Shown here piece by piece: positions 12,757 through 24,035 of a stretch of DNA of 64,000 nucleotides (position 1 is its first letter; every line of letters starts with the position of its first letter). Where the stretch lies: positions 146,110,476 through 146,174,475 of the forward strand of contig NC_081413.1 in NCBI RefSeq assembly GCF_030272615.1, read 5' to 3'. A program made the position numbers and the translations under genes. The stretch is from Cryptomeria japonica (taxonomy: Eukaryota; Streptophyta; Pinopsida; Cupressales; Cupressaceae). A model generated the notes under the pieces. That model saw only the letters and a program-made list of their open reading frames with translations. It made no database searches and was not told the origin of the DNA.

Positions 12757-13020
12757 CGCTAACCTAGACTACAAAAGCACTGCTCTATGGATACAAAAGC
12801 ATGATTTCTTTGACATATGTGCTAACCAAGGGCACAAATGTGTGAACCGGTAATGCAAATGCGCAGATTCTAATAAAAAAGTGCTAACCTAGAATGCTCA
12901 TGCGCTAACCTATGTTGCAAATGCACTAACATAAAAGGCAAATACACTAACCTAAAAAACAAAAGCACTATTAGAATTCACACATGCATGAATTTGCATT
13001 ACAAATGCATTAATTTAACT
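12757..13020 (-). repeat. Degenerate GCTAACCT tandem repeats in G1 leader
   Basis: Roughly 20-30-base imperfect units built on GTGCTAACCTAGAATGC and AAATGCACTAACCT recur about ten times. Sister units lie at 7960-8037 on the other side of S1, so the array was continuous before S1 inserted. It lies in the transcribed leader next to the PBS. It contains no gene. Confidence 0.65.
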
Positions 13021-13059
13021 ATTTGCGAGATTTTTAAAGGTACATACGAGGCTTATGAG

Positions 13060-13076
13060 CCCCATGTTGGGCGCCA
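13060..13076 (-). promoter_or_regulatory. G1 primer binding site
   Basis: The minus strand reads TGGCGCCCAACATGGGG three bases inside the LTR end. TGGCGCC is the usual start of Ty3/gypsy PBSs in plants and pairs with a tRNA 3' end. I have not assigned the tRNA species. Confidence 0.8.
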
Positions 13077-13079
13077 AAA

Positions 13080-14239
13080 TGTGTGAGCTTGAATTTCATC
13101 CTCAGTATGTTACCTATAATAAGTTAGTTTCACAAAATACAAATAGAAATGTATATAGGAAATCCAAATTCTACCAATGAAACTACATGAAATACATACT
13201 AAAATAAAACATTATTTTACCTTCATGGCTTATGTCTCAATGTGTCCTAACTCCACTGTTCTTGGTTGCAGATGGTGTGCTCTCAGACAATGCACTGTTG
13301 GCTTCCAAGATGGCATATGAAGAATGGATTGATAACTTATAGTTAACTGATGCTATGATATGTAAAATGCTACATGATTATACTAAATGATTATGCTAAA
13401 TGATATTATATGATAATTTCTATTGCTATTTGCTTCAAAACTAAAACTCACAGATGCATATGATTAGCTTGCAAAATGCACTTGAAGTCTCTTGAAGTCT
13501 AACTTGAAGATTAAGTCTCTCAACTGAAGCTCTTGATTTTATAGACTTTGAGAGGATAAAATGATGTGGCTTAGATCAGCGGTCATGATCAGATCTACAG
13601 ATTTGAATGGCTGGGAGAAAAGGTGAAGGTTGAGAGAAAGGGGGAAGGAGAAGACAAGTGTCAGTCATCTCACCTTGACTGAGTTGTTGACTGACAGAAT
13701 CTAGGGATGGTTGGAGGAAATTTAGGCATGAAAGGACAAGTGGACTCAAGTCCTTCCTAAGATGTAGAGAGTGTTGGAGAGAATATAGGAAATGGTTATG
13801 AAATATGTGTACGTACACAATTTTCATTAATTTTGGAGGTTGGAGATAAATGATGAATTAATATTAAGAAATATTAATTTCCTTAGCCACATGTTTGATG
13901 AGCTGGCAAAGGGAAGATGAAGTGGAGATGGAGGGTGAGTTGGATAAGAAAGATTAAATAATTTTGAGAATTATTTAATATTTGAGACTATAGGATAGGA
14001 GAATAACTATTAAATATTGGATATTTCATTGTTTGGAGGAGATAATTAAATATTAGATATTTAATTAATTAGAAGAATAGGATAAATGAATTAATTAATA
14101 AAATATTAATTAATAGAAAGTCATGAAAATGAATTAAATAAATTAATCTTTTCAAATTAACTATTTAATAAAAGAATAATTATTAAATAAATATAAAATA
14201 TTTTTTTAAATGCTCATAGCCAATTTTTATGTGTATACA
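13080..14239 (-). repeat. G1 5' LTR
   Basis: The LTR is 1160 bp. In element orientation it starts TGTATACACA at 14239 and ends GCTCACACA at 13080, next to the PBS. The 3' partner is off the left edge, so no pairwise age estimate is possible. The right end is set by the TG terminus and by E1 coding sequence resuming at 14240. Confidence 0.75.
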
Positions 14240-14311
14240 TTGTGCATAAGTGTCTAGTGTGGCCTCGTCCACTTCATAGCCCATAGGAATGATCCAGACG
14301 ATTCTAGGCTA
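14240..14311 (-). pseudogene. E1 ORF2, downstream fragment
   Basis: This 72-base remnant reads PRIVWIIPMGYEVDEAT and TLDTYAQ on the minus strand. It matches E2 ORF2 (PRTLWVIKMGYETDD, ETYAK). It continues in frame from 16532 once solo LTR F and one target copy are removed, and it ends where G1 inserted. Confidence 0.75.
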
Positions 14312-16531
14312 TGTTGGAATTGTGTTGTCATTGATGTCAACTGGTAGATGAGATGTATGTGCAACATTGATATAAAAAGTACAGTATGTGATAGCTTGGA
14401 TATCACCTTGTGTTGTTGAACACTAGTAAAGGCAAAGAAGATGGTCACAGAGGTAATTAGTACACAAGCTAGTGCCTGACTTGTGTGATGAGATGGAGAA
14501 GTGTTTTGAGCGGTTGCTTGTGATGAAGAGGAAAAATGTTATTTGAATCACTTCAACTCTGAAAGAGTAGAATGAACCAGTATGTTGTAACGTTGCAGAA
14601 TAATAGGACTCTCACCATGTGAAGAAGTAGTCATCATGTAAAGCAATGAATGACAGTAAATGTGCTCACACTAGATCACATGAAGAGAATTGTAGGATGC
14701 AGAGACAAGGTGCTACCTCATCAAGTAAGTAGAGCTTATCTCCTATTATGCTTTGAGTGCATCTTAGTTTGAGAGATAAGATTGAAGAGGTAAAGGCGAG
14801 CACTAGAAGGATCACACCAAATCCACTGGTGAATTGAAGGAATGTCCGAAGTGCATGTGATCAGGGTTATGCACTAGACTGAAAGAAGAGGTATGTGGAG
14901 CTTCCAGTATAGATGAAGTGTGATGTGTGTATTGGTCACCATGACAAACTAGTAGAGGGAACATCATCAAGTAGAAAGATTTGATTGAAGATTGAGCCTA
15001 GGGGAGATTGATGACATAGTGTCACCAGGAGTGGTAACCAGTATATGAGTCCATTTGTTGTATAAGAAAGGCAAAATAGCAAAATATATCTTGGACTTAT
15101 CTCTCTGGAGACCCGTTTGAGAGTTCCATCAACAGTTCAAGATGACAACAGATATGACAAGGTAACCAATAGAATGGTTAAGACTGGAAGGGTTAGCAAA
15201 CCGGTCAAGGTAAGGAACCAATAGGTTGATTGGTCAATGATCCTATTTCGATTGACTTGAAGTGCCTAGCTAGCAGATAGTCAACATGGAGTCAACATGG
15301 CAAACTTGCAGTTGGATAAAGATAGAATGTACAATGATAGGGTTGTTGAAGGGTTGGTCAGATTTAATGAAAGATCCCACAAACCATGGACTTGCTATAG
15401 AGTGATTGCAGGGGTTTGAGGCTTGAGGTCTGGAAGACAACTATGATCCAACTAAGAGATATTGAGAAGATCAAGGCGATGAAGGAAACAACCCGATAGA
15501 ACTTTCGTGACTAATCGAAGGAATTATAATGAAGATAAAAAGCAAATCACCAGGAATGAAGGGTGTGATCAACGAGATGTGACTATGGCAAAGATGTGCA
15601 TTTAGATGTTAGAAAGATCAGATCATGCAAGATCTGATTGGATTTGGTTTGCCTCAGGGATGGTGAGGAAATCCTAACCACCTGAATTTTGAATTAGCAT
15701 TTGGTAGTAAATCTGGGCTATAAGTAAAAAGGCCTAAGAGATTGTTTGGTGTTGTTGAAGAGGTGAATATTATGTTATTGCATAGTGGGAGACTTCTACA
15801 AGTAAGAATAAGATCAATTGAGTGTTTAATGAGAATCTAAGAAGAGAGACAGAGAGAGAGAAAACCTGGTTGAATCCTTCAACTAGTTGTAAAGAAGAAC
15901 TATTAGTTCTTACACCAATAGAGTGTCATACCGGTGATGTGCTAAATGTGAGGTGTAGATCCAACAGAGAAGCAATAGGTGTAGAGAAGGAAGAAGAGTG
16001 AGTTGGTAAAGGAGAGAAGGTAATTCACCGATAGAGTAAGGCATTTGATAAGGTTGCAAGATTCACTTGTAACATGATAACAACTTATGTACTTGAAGTT
16101 TGCATTGTGAACACTGAGTTGTAGCTTGGTGCAAGGGTTGATGCTCCTTTAGGTTGTAGCCCATAAAACTGATAGGGGTTGTAGCTCCTTGGGTTGATGC
16201 CCTAAAGTAAGGTGTTGGTGCTCCTTGGGTTGGTGCTATAAACTTTATAATTGTGTTTTACTATGAGGTTGGATTGGAGCAGTAGTCTCCAACAACATTG
16301 CTCATTGAGGTTTTTCCCATCTTGGGTTTTCCTTATATATACTAGTGTTATGTGATGTCTCCTTGTGTGTGTGTGTGTGTCTGTATTTGAGTTAGTCTCA
16401 TTACTAATCAGTAAGTCTTCTTTGTGGTTGATTCACAAACCAATGTTTCTCACAAAGGAAAGCCAAAAGGAAAAGTTTTGAGAACCACTGGTTCACCCCC
16501 TTCCCCTCTCAATGGTACATTGTGTCTAATA
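14312..16531 (+). mobile_element. F: 2.2-kb copia-type solo LTR
   Basis: It starts TGTTGGAATTGTG, followed by GTCATTGATGTCAA, a motif near the start of other copia LTRs here. It ends after a GGTTCACCCCCTTCCCCTCTC box at TCTAATA, where CA has probably mutated to TA. The flanks GGCTA (14307-14311) and GGCTG (16532-16536) are a one-mismatch target duplication, and E1 ORF2 rejoins in frame across it. A GGTTTTTCCC...GGGTTTTCC module lies near 16308-16335. An internal GGGGAGATTGATG near 15003 resembles a PPT/LTR junction, so a short non-autonomous element is an alternative to a solo LTR. Confidence 0.7.
16364..16380. repeat. (TG)n microsatellite in F
   Basis: A short pure TG run in the U5-side part of LTR F. 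Confidence 0.9.
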
Positions 16532-17534
16532 GGCTGGACTACCTCCATCATGCATATATCTTTATTTACCATAAAACAAATAGTATCTTTATATTTTTCT
16601 ATAATTTCTTTAGGGATCTGAGCCCTGTTCTTCATTTCTTCCTGGAAGGTTTTAAAAAATGCCCATAAATTGGCTTTTTGTTTCTTATCACATTGACTAT
16701 CCAAAATTTGTGCTATTTGAGTGGTTACCAGTCTATCAAAAGCCCATTGTATTTTAGCATAACTAGGAAATGTATTCCAAAAGTAAAATACCAAACATAT
16801 AAGAAAAGATCCATACCAAAATGTATTTTTCTTGTCTTGTTTTATTTTCTGAAGGTTTGACATTAATTACTTTAGAATCACTGCACAAGTCATAGTGTGC
16901 GTCCTCCTTCACCATTTGATGTGCAATAAGGATGTTGTTATTGGAGACAGAGCTCAACAGGTTTGATTGATAGAATTTATAACCAATTAACATTGCAAAA
17001 AATTTCAAATCAATATCTTTGATATCATCAACCATCGAAGGTGGCACCGGTGAGTTTGCATAGTTCAGTGCGGGAGAGTTTTCACCTAGGGCCAAGAAGA
17101 CCTATGACCTTATGTAGGAAGGTGATGTTTTTGATAACCTCCTCAATGATTTTGTAAGGCCAGTCCAACCAAATGAATTCTCCATGAATGCCGCTGAGAA
17201 TATATTAGACCCATTCAGCTTCATCAAAAGTTGGAAAATCCATAAACTGGGTAAAACCCTTCCTCTATAAATGGGAAAATTATGACTTCACCTGGTTGTT
17301 GGTGATCATATTTTCAATGAACATGTAGGACAACTCATAGCTCCCAAGCTTCTTAATGTCACAATGGATGTATGCCCTAATGTCTTTGGTATGAAGAACA
17401 CCATGGCAAACACTTGAAAATGCTCCCAACCGATCATCCAAAAGAGATTTGAAAGGTTGCTTCTTAAATTCAAGATAGGGGTGGTTCTTGATTTACACCA
17501 CCAAAGGAGTATCCAAATTTGATGAGAAAGCCAT
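16532..17534 (-). pseudogene. E1 ORF2, upstream part (unknown function)
   Basis: A start ATG at 17534 corresponds to the ORF2 start of E2 at 22530. Matches to E2 ORF2 in order are AYIHCDIKKLG (E2 MYIHCNIEELG), HGEFIWLD (E2 HGEFFWLD), an LTGATF block (E2 LMGATFNKR) and IIEKYKDTICFMVNKD (E2 IVDKYKDEICFVIKKD). Frameshifts and stops are many, so this copy is older or more decayed than E2. I do not recognise the family. The product is predicted soluble and basic, with no RT, integrase or protease motif. Confidence 0.7.
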
Positions 17535-17977
17535 AATAGATAACTAGGGTTAATCCAAATGGTAAATACCTCCAGATTCTGCCAGATGATGAAATTGCCT
17601 TCGAGTGTAGATGCTTGCACAATTTGCCTTTGGAATCTTGAGATGCTCTAGAAATCGCTCTTTAGAATGCTCGATCACTGTGTGAAGAGATATCTTAATT
17701 TTTCCCTTTTATCACCATTAACCCTAATTTTAACTATCATAAATGCTACCAAGAAAACTGATTGCATCACATAATTTGCATATAAGTTTCAATAAATTAT
17801 TGAAATTGCCAGAGTATCCTTTTGCAATCAGAATTCTTTGACTATAGATCTAATCTAGGGTGTTTACATGATCTTGAATAATTTTCCTTCCCCTAAGGTA
17901 GAATTCCTTAGTTACTGGTTGGAGTTCTTGCTTTCGGTGCAGGACTTGATGGCTCTACCAGTTGTTCTGTCGGTTGT

Positions 17978-18257
17978 GTGTTTGATCTCCTAACCCATTT
18001 TCTCTCATGTTTTTTTTTTGATATCTTCAACCTTTGGCTTTCCATTCTCATCTGCATTTCCATTAGCTACCGATGGGTTCTTACTCCTACAATACTTAGC
18101 AATATGACCAATCATGTTGCATGCATAACAAACATTATTGTTCTTATGAATTGCTTTATTGTACCCTTGATTTCCTTGATTTCCTTTTGATCTGCATTGA
18201 TTATCCATATGACCAAATCTACTATATGCATGGCATCTAACATTTCCAAGATTGGTT
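17978..18257 (-). pseudogene. E1 gag C-terminus with CCHC knuckles
   Basis: An open minus-strand stretch encodes two knuckle-like boxes, CHAYSRFGHMDNQC (first spacing Cys lost) and CYACNMIGHIAKYC, followed by a Lys-rich tail. They match the last two knuckles of E2 gag (CYVCGRFGHLSNQC, CYACNKIGHINKFC). The upstream half of this gag lies beyond E2 at 24824-25586. Confidence 0.8.
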
Positions 18258-18262
18258 AATGA

Positions 18263-19059
18263 TGTTAGGGATCCCACAGATACTGAGAGGGGGGGGTGAA
18301 TCAGTATATGATTGGTAATTAGAATTTCTTAACTTAAAACATGCAGAACATAATATAATAGTGTACCGGTATGCAAGAAATAATGCAATAAATAGAATCA
18401 AGAACATCCACATGAAAAGCACACCATAACACAAGATGTTAACAAGGAAACCTAGTGTGGGAAAAACCTCGGTGGGATTTGTGACCCACAATATTCACTC
18501 ACTAGCCAATAAGAGAATATTACTTACAATAGGGGCCTGCACATGCAGGAAGGCCAATTACCTAGAGCTCACTGCTCAATGGGAAGTCTCACTGACTTAC
18601 AATAAGGGTTATACAAATCCAATATCTTGTACTGCATTACAATAGAATCTTCTATGCCAGATTCAGTATCGATTCCTGCTCTGTTCTTTACATATACCTC
18701 TTGACCTATATTTCACACAATAGGTCTGTCTAATATTTTCCTATCTACTTCTACATTACCTATCTCAAATGTCTACAATGATCTCTTTTATATATAAGAG
18801 TCATTTTACAATTTTCCAAGTTGTCTTACACATTTTTACAATAATAAACAAAATATAATATAACAAAATCCTATCGGCCTCTGTGCCAGTATACTTCCTT
18901 TCTTCTATGTCGTTGTCAATGTCCTGAGTGCCAGTGTAGAGTGTGATCTGCTGATGCCGGTCTAATGCCTTTGTTGATGCCATAGGATTACAAGGTTGCC
19001 ATCAATGACAAAACCTTCAATCACATACAATGTCTCATTGGAGTGTGCATATGCCAACA
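18263..19059 (-). repeat. E2 3' LTR
   Basis: On the plus strand it runs TGTTAGGGATCC...ATGCCAACA. It contains the poly-C box (plus strand GAGAGGGGGGGGTGAATC), the GGCCTGCACATGCAGGAAGGCC palindrome near 18534-18557 and the U5 module. Its inner end abuts the PPT. Confidence 0.9.
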
Positions 19060-19071
19060 ATCTCCACCTTT
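19060..19071 (-). promoter_or_regulatory. E2 polypurine tract
   Basis: The minus strand reads AAAGGTGGAGAT directly against the 3' LTR. The same context in H and D is AAAGGGGGAGAT. It would prime plus-strand DNA synthesis. Confidence 0.85.
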
Positions 19072-19278
19072 GGCATTGATGGAAACACTCATGAGAAATT
19101 TCAAAAAGTACTAAAAAATGTGGTCCAAAAATGTTACCAAAAATGTGAGTTACCAAAAAGTGTGAGAGCTCCCCCTAAGCATATGATTCCTATCCTATGA
19201 TTTGAATTTTCTCATCCCACTACTCCCCCTTTGGCATCAATGACAAAGGTTGTCAATATGTCAGTAAATTTTGCGGTT

Positions 19279-22200
19279 TCAACCTTGTAGCTGGGTAGTT
19301 ATAATTTCAAAAATATATCCCAAAATCAAGTTTATACTATCCATAAACTTCTTGCTATCCTTTATTGCTATTTCTATTCTCTTCACTATACCGGTGAGAT
19401 GCAGCAAATGCTTTGTCGGTGTTTTGCTGCCCTGTATTAGTGCCTCAGAAATTTCCTTCCACAGAGATGCTAGATAGTCCAATCTTGGACTTAGTTTAGA
19501 TCTCAAATGTTTTGCCTTACTTATTATTCTTTCTTTCTCTCTTTCCAATTTGAGTAGTTCTTCCTCAAAATTTGTTATTTCTCCTCAAAAACTGATAGTG
19601 TATCAGATGAGTTGACAAAATTATCTGCAAGTTTATTGATCTCATCATGTACCTTGCTCATTTTCTTGTCAATATCTATAGTCAAAAAGTTTGTTTTACA
19701 TGTATCTTTATATAGATTTTTGTAGTCTTTCAACAAATTACATAATTTTGGTAGAAGTGTGTCAGAATCTCTATTACACTTCTTTATTTGCTTATCAAAG
19801 AATTTCTATTTTTCAACTTCTAATGTATCCTTTACTGACTCTTCCTTTATTTTCTCAATGTTTTCTGAGATATATTTACACAGTGTATCCAATTGTCTAT
19901 AATACAATTAGGAGCAATTACCTTCAAAATTGGTATGGTATCATCAATTGCTTTGTAAGCCTGTGAGCTACAGTCAGTTATTTTCTTGATAGAGTCAAGT
20001 AGTACCTCAGTCACATTGGTTGACTTGAAGCTTGATGATGAATCAACAATCTGGGTTCCGGTGGAAGTAACCAAGCTTGCATTGACCTCTAGCAGGTCAG
20101 TTTGTGTCTACATTTCTTTAAGCAATGGTTTTCCTACTTCACTAATTGCCAGTGGCATTGTTTCCTTATGTACCTATTCTGGTTGTTTTGTTCTGGAACC
20201 TTTAGCTCTATTTGTTTCTCTATATGTTTCATTTCCTTAGTCTGTGTCTCAATCTCTACCTTTAGCTCTTTATCTTCTGTCGGTTTATCAATTTCCTTAG
20301 TCACTGTTGGCTCACTAGCCATATCTGTCTTTTCTGTTGTATCTTTGTCTACTACTATGTTGATCTTCTAAGTATCAACATTCGTAGTATATAGGACTTC
20401 AGGATTAGGATTATTATCATCTACATCCATACTCTTGGTTGCTGGTTGATCTTTAGTAGTTGTTATCGGTGGAGTAATCAAAGAAGGTGGGGATAAGTTA
20501 TCTTTTATTTTGATACTAGGAGGTCCACCAACCTTTCCTTTACCCTTATCTTTGTCTTTCTGATAGACTTTGATAGGCTTGGGGTTCCTGTATTCTTCCT
20601 GCTTTTCTTTCTCAACCAGGAATATATCCCATCCATTTTCTGTTTCTTTTCTTACCTCATTTACTCTTCCTGCCATTAGTGCGATATGTCAGTGTGTAGT
20701 AGAGAATACTGACCGGTTAGCCTTTGCAATCAAATCATAAATTTCTTGTGGAGAGTTTACCAGATATACAACAAGTAGCTTTTCAATTTTTATTTTCTTA
20801 TCCAATTCTATCACTGCTTGTCTTCTTGCCTCTAGTCTTTTGAATAATTCATCTAGTATTTCATTGACTACTTCCATCAAAAATTTCTTGTACATATCCA
20901 TATGTCATATAACACTATTTTCAACATGCTCTTTTTCATCAGCTGTTAGAGTGTCATAAATTTTCTCTATATTTTTCAGTTTACCTTCCTCTGTGATTTC
21001 ATTCAACAATATATCAAGAGGGGCCAAGTCTTTGTTTGTCCTTTTCTTCTTCTTGGGTGTGAGTTTCTTCTTTGGTGTGGCCTTTCTTACGAGAGATCTC
21101 ATTACTTGTTGCTTTTGCCTTGTCCTCCTGGTTGAGGGTGTGGTTGCCGGTGAGGGATCTCTTTTTCTTACAACTCTTTTGAAAGTTGCAGGCATGTCAC
21201 TTCCTAAAGAAGTACCTACCGGTGATAGGTGAGTTTCAGGTTGTGGAGCTACTAACTCATCCTCTGTTATGCCGGTTTTCTTCAATACATCTTCTTTTAT
21301 GGATTTTGCTTGTCTAGACTCTTTCCTTACAACTGCCTCAACCTTTTTCACCCTTTTCTTTGATTGAATTTGTCTTTCAATATTTTCAGCACTGCCAAAT
21401 ACTTCTTCCTTAGGGTCTTTGGGGGCTTCCAGAAGTACTTTAGCATATGTTTCAACTATGTGATCATCTGTTTCATAGCCCATCTTGATTACCCAAAGTG
21501 TCCTTGGGATGACCGCTTCCATCTAGATTTCATCTTTCTTGATGACAAAGCATATTTCATCTTTGTATTTGTCTACAATCTTCTATGATAACTTTACTCT
21601 TTTCTTCATTTTGGTTTTTAATGCTTAAAAGAAGTCATTAATATTGCTTTCCTTGTTCTCACCCATGTTATTGAATAGTTTTGTTAATTGTTTTCCTACC
21701 AATTTGTCATATCCAAGCTCTTTGTAACCTATACCGGGAACCTATTTTGTTATATGTAGCATTAGGCATACTAACAAATTTCCAAATCTAAAAGTTCCTT
21801 TCTTGTTCTTCTTGATCTTTCCAAGAATGTCAATTAATTCATCCTTTAACCACTCACATATGTCAATTTTTGGATTATCTGTGACCATGTCATAAGCACT
21901 CTTAATACATAAACTTGAAACTGAATTATGTCTATTAGCATGAGTAGCTTTATATCCTAATATCATACTGATGAATCTCACATTGATGTCTACTACATCA
22001 TTTACTCTTAGAGACCTCTTGTTGAATGTTGCACCCATTAGGTTTATAACTAGGTCATTTGAAACTTTCTTGGTTTTATCTGGTCTTTTACCGGTGGTTG
22101 GTAACCCTGTGACAACTTTCACAACTTCCTTGGTGATCTTATGGATTGCATCTAACCAGAAAAATTCTCCATGTACCCTGCTTAAAATTATCCTAATCAC

Positions 22201-22530
22201 ATCCTTTAGAAATTCAGGAATGCTAAGGATTTCTGTAAATCCTAGGGTCTCAATGATCTTGTGTTCATCCTTTACATTGCCGGTATTATCACATATCATA
22301 GTTTTATACATGGTTTTAATTTCCTCATCTCCTAACTCTTCAATGTTGCAATGGATGTACATTCTAGGGTCTTCAGCATATACAACTCCCTTAGGAATTT
22401 GAGAAAAAGCACCTAAGGTATCATCCTTCTTTTCTATCTCGGGAACTAACTGAAATATGGGCCTAGGTCTTTTTATTACTTCAACAATAGTAGGGTTTGC
22501 TATTTATTCAATTGTAGAGGTAGTTGCCAT
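19279..22530 (-). pseudogene. E2 ORF2: ~1,080-codon ORF of unknown function
   Basis: From the ATG at 22530 one frame can be followed to 20134 and is picked up again at 19279-19548. It is broken by single stops (22504, 21739, near 21630, 21580, 21523, 20902, 20677, 20365), with frameshifts between 19550 and 20130. The stops are mostly TAG or TGA that could come from CAG, TGG or CGA by C-to-T change. Features in order: MYIHCNIEELG; HGEFFWLDAIHKITKEVV; LMGATFNKRSLRVNDVVDIN; RHNSVSSLCIKSAYDMV; a Lys/Arg-rich segment (TPKKKLTPKKKKRTNKD), perhaps a nuclear signal; a Pro/Ser-rich segment; charged helices. No pol motifs occur. E1 carries the same ORF in the same place. The function is unknown to me. 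Confidence 0.75.
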
Positions 22531-22831
22531 GATTAAATACCTTTTACTACCTTGGATGGATGTTTACTTGGAGTGTTCTTTCTTCTTGCTCAAAATGCCT
22601 TAGCTCAATGTCTTCGTGCTCTTCAAAAATTTGAAATCTCAGTGAAATGAAATGGAGCCAAAACTTAATTTTATAATGTCTTTTCGCCATCTACCACATT
22701 AATTGCATGCCGGTTAAGTATTCACTTAACTTTGTTTGCTAGTAATAAGTAATTCCCAACTTCTTATCTCTAACCAAGGGAATAATAGCATATGTATCAA
22801 TAGATTGCCAAAACCCTCAAGGAAATTTTCT

Positions 22832-23964
22832 TCAATTAGATGAAGCACTTTCTGTCGGTGGAGCACTGCTTTGTCCTTCTGGTGAAGCATCACTCTGTTC
22901 TACTAGTGAAGGAGTATTCTCAATATTTAGATCAGCTTTTCTAATCCATTGTTTTGAGAATTCTTGCTTAACCTCTTTAACCTTTTCTTTACCTTTCAAG
23001 CTAGAACTTTTGTTGTCTACTGGTGTTCCTTTACTTCTACAGAATTTATTAATATGCCCAATTTTGTTACATGCATAACAAGTTACATAATTTTTTTGAA
23101 TAGCTTTTCCATAACCTATGCCGGTTTGTGTTCTGCATTGATTAGATAAATGTCCAAATCTTCCACAAACATAACATCTCACATTCATTCTATAGTTTTT
23201 AGAGTTGTGACCAACTTTGTTGCATTTAGAACATTGACCGGTGGGTGTGTTGATATTCTGATAATTTCTAGATCTACATTCATTTGCTCTATGACCATAC
23301 TTATTATAGTTAAAGCATTTACCATTGAATTTATAAGCATTAGGTTGACTTACTGGTTTGTTGTGATCCTGAGTGTTTGTAGTACCAGAGCTTTCACCAA
23401 CTTCAAAGCCAATTCTAGAAGTGTCACCTTTAGGTTTTTGATTTTTCAGTAAGGTGCCAAGTTCCTCTAAGCTTTTCTTGAATTTTTCTTTGTGTTGATT
23501 TGCAGTTTCTAGTTCTCTTTCTAAGATTTCTTTTTGTCTCATTAGTTCATTTGAGTCATTCTGAGCATGCATCAGATCTGTCTTCAACATGTCATTTTCA
23601 TAGCTAAGTCTTGTGTTCTAATTTGCTGCATCACTTAGTCTTCTGGTCAATTCTTCTTCATTCTTCTTCCTATCCTCAATCTCTTTGCAAAATCTCATAG
23701 TCATATCCTGCATTTCATTCTTTGTTGTCATGATCTCTTGTTTCAACTTGTTTATCATATCATTAAGTGATTCCTTTTCAACATTCTCATTTTGCAATTT
23801 TTCACAAAGTTCTCTTCTCTTATTTCTTGCAATAGTAAAATTTTCTTGAAGTGTCTGAATGATGTCCTGAGCTGCTCTTAAATCATCTTCTAATTTGATA
23901 TTTTTCAACTTTTCTGTATCATAGTTTGTAAGAGCTCCTTCCAATTGCTCATTATATTTTCCAT
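22832..23964 (-). pseudogene. E2 gag: coiled coil plus four CCHC knuckles
   Basis: By alignment with E1 the start is the ATG at 23964, with a one-base shift before 23944. The first half is heptad-rich (LEDDLRAAQDIIQTLQEN, LNDMINKLKQEIMTTKNEM), a strong coiled coil. After a TAG near 23616 the second half continues the helix, then has four knuckles: CFNYNKYGHRANEC (second Cys lost), CSKCNKVGHNSKNY (last Cys lost), CYVCGRFGHLSNQC and CYACNKIGHINKFC. It ends in a Ser/Pro-rich tail. Gag would assemble particles and bind RNA. The long N-terminal coiled coil replaces the UBN2-type region of H and C3. Confidence 0.8.
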
Positions 23965-24021
23965 CTTTACTAGTGTCAAGATCTTCCTCAAGCTATTAGG
24001 CTTTTGAAAATAGAAGACCAA

Positions 24022-24033
24022 GCTCTGATACCA
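24022..24033 (-). promoter_or_regulatory. E2 primer binding site (initiator tRNA-Met)
   Basis: The minus strand reads TGGTATCAGAGC two bases inside the 5' LTR. This is the standard plant copia-type site complementary to the initiator Met tRNA 3' end. Confidence 0.92.
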
Positions 24034-24035
24034 AT

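Larger units (their letters stand above)
1..14239 (-). mobile_element. G1: Tat-type Ty3/gypsy retrotransposon, left end off window
   Basis: Reading leftward on the minus strand the order is 5' LTR (13080-14239), PBS, long leader, gag, aspartic protease, spacer, reverse transcriptase, RNase H and a second RNase H at the window edge. Integrase and 3' LTR must lie outside. The Tat lineage is inferred from the second RNase H after the first, the gag knuckle with a CNYHQNKGHLTNDC pattern, and the protease-distal YNILLGRPWIHKM motif. Solo LTR S1 (8043-12751) interrupts the leader. The element sits inside E1: E1 coding sequence resumes directly beyond 14239. All frames carry stops and shifts, so this copy is dead. 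Confidence 0.85.

Noticed and set aside
12757-13020. CRISPR-like array
   Set aside because: Units are degenerate, lack uniform spacers and sit in a plant retroelement leader.
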